A stretch of DNA of 64,000 bases. Origin: Anaerotignum sp. MSJ-24. GTDB taxonomy: Bacteria > Bacillota > Clostridia > Lachnospirales > Anaerotignaceae. Every line of letters begins with the position of its first letter. The stretch's first letter is position 1. The notes beneath the pieces were generated by a model. That model had not been told where the DNA came from. It worked only from the letters and a program-made list of their open reading frames with translations, and did not search any database. Positions 61,044-64,000 of the stretch are shown in pieces. Position numbers and translations under genes: made by a program. The DNA lies in contig NZ_JAHLPX010000001.1 in the NCBI RefSeq assembly GCF_018918145.1, forward strand, positions 310,001-374,000, given 5' to 3'.

Positions 61044-63023
61044 ATGGCTAATGCTAAAGAAAAACCAACCTATAATGACGACAGTATTTCCTCACTTAAG
61101 GGTGCCGACCGAGTTCGACTCCGTCCGAGCGTTATATTCGGCTCCGATGGTCTTGAAGGCTGTGAGCATACTGTTTTTGAAATATTGAGCAACTCCATCG
61201 ACGAGGCCCGTGAAGGCTACGGAAAAAAAATAGAGATAACACGGTTTGCCGACCATTCAGTCTGTATAAAGGACTATGGCCGTGGTATACCCGTCGATTA
61301 CAACCAGAAGGAGGAACGCTATAACTGGGAGCTTGTTTTCTGCGAGCTTTATGCCGGCGGAAAATACAACAACAACTCAGGTGAAAACTATGAGTTCTCT
61401 CTCGGTCTTAACGGTCTTGGAACCTGTGCAACGCAGTATTCCTCCGAATACATGGATGCAGTGATATATCGCGACGGCTTTAAATACACACTTCATTTTG
61501 AAAAAGGCGAAAACGTCGGAGGACTTAAAAAAGAAAAAATCGGAGGACATCTTACCGGAACGGAAATAAAATGGCGTCCCGATATGGAGGTTTTCACTGA
61601 CATAAATATCCCTACGGAATATTTTAAGGACACTCTCAAAAGACAGGCTATCGTAAACGCCGGTCTTACATTTGTTTATAAGGATAAGGAAGCCGATACA
61701 ACCGAGGAATTTGTATATCCCAACGGCATAAAGGATTATATAACCGAGCTTAACGCCGGAAAAGGCTTTACAGACATTCAGTATCTTTCCACAGAAACCA
61801 GAGGTCGTGACAGAGAGGATAAGCCGGAATATAAGCTTAAGTTTGAAGCAGCCTTCTGCTTCAACAACGAGATAAATTCACTCCAGTATTATCACAACAG
61901 CTCTTATCTCGAATACGGCGGCTCACCGGACAAGGCCGTAAGAAGCTCCTTTGTTTATGCAATAGACAAATATATAAAGAGTAATAATCTTTATAAAAAG
62001 GACGAAAAGAAAATTACTTTCAATGACGTTGAGGACAGCCTTATTATCGTTGTAAACTCCTTTTCCACAATAACAAGCTACGAAAACCAGACCAAAAAGT
62101 CTATAACAAACAAGTTCATACAGGACGCAATGACTGACTATTTCAAAAAACGTCTTGAAATATACTTTATTGAAAACAAGCTTGAGGCAGACAAAATAGC
62201 CAATCAGATACTTGTGAACAAGCGCAGTCGTGAAACGGCGGAAAACACAAGAGTAAATATCCGAAAAAAGCTTACAGGCAGTCTTGACATGAACAACCGA
62301 GTTGATAAATTCGTAAACTGCCGTTCAAAGGACGTTACCAGACGAGAAATATATATCGTTGAGGGTGACTCTGCTCTCGGCTCTTGCAAATTGGGACGAG
62401 ATGCGGAATTTCAGGCAATTATCCCCATCCGAGGAAAAATTCTTAACTGTCTTAAGGCTGATTACGACAAAATATTCAAAAACGACATCATAACCGACCT
62501 TCTTAAGGTGCTCGGCTGTGGCGTTGAGATAAAAACAAAACACAACTCAAATATAAATTCCTTTGACATAAACCAGCTCCGCTGGAGCAAAATAATAATC
62601 TGTACCGATGCCGATGTTGACGGCTATCAGATAAGGACGCTCGTTCTTACAATGCTTTACAGGCTTGTGCCTACTCTCATAACCGAAAGAAAGGTGTTCA
62701 TTGCCGAATCACCGCTTTATGAAATAACGTCCGGCAAAAACACATATTTTGCATATACCGAAACCGAAAAAGCCGATATTATCTCAAAGATAAAAGGCAA
62801 ATATTCAATACAGCGTTCAAAGGGACTCGGCGAAAATCAGCCGGAAATGATGTGGGAAACAACAATGAATCCCGAAACAAGAAGACTTATACTTGTTACT
62901 CCCGATGACATAGAAAAAACAAAGGAAATTTTTGAGCTTCTTCTCGGCGAAAATCTTAAGGGAAGAAAGGAACATATCGAAAGTGACGGATACCGTTATC
63001 TCGACCTTGCCGATATTAGCTGA
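61044..63023 (+). CDS. parE: DNA topoisomerase IV subunit B (type IIA, GyrB/ParE family)
   Basis: A 659-residue ATPase subunit. The GHKL ATP-binding region contains EILSNSIDEAREG, the KDYGRGIPVD motif and GLNGLGTCATQYSS. The TOPRIM domain shows YIVEGDSALGSCKLGRD, with IRGKILNC and a DADVDGYQIR metal-binding cluster. The length (659) and the immediate coupling to a GyrA/ParC-type gene suggest topoisomerase IV or a second gyrase-like enzyme; a separate gyrase pair is expected elsewhere. AGGTG lies five bases upstream of the start. Confidence 0.92.
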   Translation: MANAKEKPTYNDDSISSLKGADRVRLRPSVIFGSDGLEGCEHTVFEILSNSIDEAREGYGKKIEITRFADHSVCIKDYGRGIPVDYNQKEERYNWELVFCELYAGGKYNNNSGENYEFSLGLNGLGTCATQYSSEYMDAVIYRDGFKYTLHFEKGENVGGLKKEKIGGHLTGTEIKWRPDMEVFTDINIPTEYFKDTLKRQAIVNAGLTFVYKDKEADTTEEFVYPNGIKDYITELNAGKGFTDIQYLSTETRGRDREDKPEYKLKFEAAFCFNNEINSLQYYHNSSYLEYGGSPDKAVRSSFVYAIDKYIKSNNLYKKDEKKITFNDVEDSLIIVVNSFSTITSYENQTKKSITNKFIQDAMTDYFKKRLEIYFIENKLEADKIANQILVNKRSRETAENTRVNIRKKLTGSLDMNNRVDKFVNCRSKDVTRREIYIVEGDSALGSCKLGRDAEFQAIIPIRGKILNCLKADYDKIFKNDIITDLLKVLGCGVEIKTKHNSNINSFDINQLRWSKIIICTDADVDGYQIRTLVLTMLYRLVPTLITERKVFIAESPLYEITSGKNTYFAYTETEKADIISKIKGKYSIQRSKGLGENQPEMMWETTMNPETRRLILVTPDDIEKTKEIFELLLGENLKGRKEHIESDGYRYLDLADIS

Positions 63024-63037
63024 TAAAGAGGTAAAAA

Positions 63038-64000
63038 ATGGCTAAAAAAACTAAAAAAACCGAAAACAAAGAACCAAAAAATATAATAATCACCGAGCAG
63101 AAGATAACGGACACTCTTGAAGTGAACTATATGCCCTACGCAATGAGCGTCATTGTATCCAGAGCCATTCCCGAAATAGATGGATTTAAGCCTTCTCACA
63201 GAAAGCTTCTTTATACAATGTACAAAATGGGACTTATAAATGGAACAAGAACAAAGTCCTCAAACATTGTAGGCCAGACAATGAAGCTCAATCCGCATGG
63301 TGACGCCACAATATACGAAACAATGGTACGTCTTACAGAAGGCAACGGCTCACTTCTTCTGCCTTTCGTTGATTCAAAGGGAAACTTCGGAAAGCAGTAT
63401 TCAAGGGATATGGCTTATGCGGCTGCCAGATATACCGAGGCAAAGCTTGCCGGAATATGCAATGAGGTATTCGGCGACATAGACAAAAACGCCGTTGACT
63501 TTGTTGATAACTTCGATGCTACAATGAAGGAGCCTGTTCTTCTTCCGACCGCATTTCCGAACATTCTCGTCAATCCGAACCAAGGTATTGCCGTAGGCAT
63601 GGCAAGCTCATTCTGTAGCTTTAACCTTGCGGAGGTGTGTGAGGCAACAATAGCCTATATGTCAGATCCCGACTGCAACATTCTCGACTATATAAAAGCT
63701 CCCGATTTTCCTCACGGAGGAGAATTTATATATAACGAAAACGAGCTTTCCAATATATTCGAAACAGGCAGAGGCAGCTTTAAGGTTCGTGCAAAATACC
63801 GCTTTGACAAGAAAAACAGCTGTATAGAAATATATGAAATTCCCTATTCCACAAATATCGAAACAATAATCGACAAGGTTATACTTCTCGTTAAGTCCGG
63901 CAAAATTCGTGACATAACGGATATTCGTGACGAAACCGACCTCAAAGGCCTTAAAATAGCAATAGACATAAAGCGTTCAGCCGATCCGGAAATGATTATG
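63038..64000 (+). CDS. parC: DNA topoisomerase IV subunit A (GyrA/ParC family), 3' part missing
   Basis: The first 321 codons are in the window. It starts at ATG 63038, with GAGG six bases upstream, 14 bases after parE. The N-terminal winged-helix region has AMSVIVSRAIPEIDGFKPSHRKLLY, then IVGQTMKLNPHGDATIYE and the catalytic-tyrosine block AAARYTEAKL. It cuts and rejoins DNA during decatenation together with the B subunit. The quinolone-resistance region, near GDATIYE, looks ordinary. The gene continues past the right edge, so its total length and C-terminal blades are not seen. Confidence 0.92.
   Translation, partial: MAKKTKKTENKEPKNIIITEQKITDTLEVNYMPYAMSVIVSRAIPEIDGFKPSHRKLLYTMYKMGLINGTRTKSSNIVGQTMKLNPHGDATIYETMVRLTEGNGSLLLPFVDSKGNFGKQYSRDMAYAAARYTEAKLAGICNEVFGDIDKNAVDFVDNFDATMKEPVLLPTAFPNILVNPNQGIAVGMASSFCSFNLAEVCEATIAYMSDPDCNILDYIKAPDFPHGGEFIYNENELSNIFETGRGSFKVRAKYRFDKKNSCIEIYEIPYSTNIETIIDKVILLVKSGKIRDITDIRDETDLKGLKIAIDIKRSADPEMIM

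Overview
The window looks like the chromosome of a low-GC anaerobic Clostridia (Firmicutes), probably a gut-type member of the Oscillospiraceae or Lachnospiraceae; the family cannot be fixed from this sequence. The reasons are pyruvate:ferredoxin oxidoreductase, the LL-diaminopimelate aminotransferase route to lysine, a type III glutamine synthetase, strong GGAGG ribosome binding sites with some TTG starts, and TTGACA/TATAAT-like promoters. No tRNA, rRNA, CRISPR array, intact insertion sequence or prophage was seen.

Layout. 1-5.1 kb (minus): a class B penicillin-binding protein cut by the left edge, an SDR oxidoreductase, half of a response-regulator receiver domain, ogt, a GNAT acetyltransferase and threonine synthase. 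5.1-12.2 kb (minus): an uncharacterised fold-type-II PLP enzyme, then pyrG-dapF-dapL as one unit behind a promoter and a leader terminator, then an orphan AAA ATPase. 12.4-23.1 kb (plus): a nitrogen-assimilation block of glutamine synthetase III, an Amt transporter fused to a P-II domain, and both glutamate synthase subunits; an attenuator-like leader precedes the first gene and another terminator precedes gltB. 23.3-31.2 kb (minus): MetA behind a leader with a tiny Cys/Met-containing reading frame, an ECF sigma/anti-sigma pair, a C39-like lipoprotein, an aconitase-family hydratase, a small-protein/GNAT pair and an AEC transporter.

31.5-45.4 kb is the most distinctive accessory region. Ten genes run leftward: a receiver-like protein, a small conserved protein, an SPFH protein with four zinc ribbons, a zinc-ribbon membrane protein, a zinc-ribbon protein, a TM2 protein, a large lipoprotein, a YdjG-like zinc-ribbon membrane protein, a TPM-domain protein and a second lipoprotein. 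Diverging from them are a 7TM sensor, a histidine kinase and a LuxR-type regulator. The SPFH, zinc-ribbon and TPM trio matches the parts of Bacillus subtilis YdjGHI (the PspA-linked envelope-stress module), here enlarged, without PspA in the window, and with its own signalling genes.

45.4-64 kb: a strikingly self-complementary non-coding segment, a copper-amine-oxidase-N-type secreted protein, pfkA, dnaE, small zinc-ribbon and DUF4397 genes around a palindromic operator, nifJ (PFOR), a short run of small membrane or secreted genes including one broken by an in-frame stop, an orphan prepilin, a GNAT enzyme and the topoisomerase IV pair parE-parC (parC cut by the right edge).

A modular family of hairpin-rich intergenic repeats is scattered over 0.9-15.1 kb, mostly directly next to stop codons, including one module nested inside two different hosts. 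All functions are assigned by reading motifs; nothing was searched against a database.
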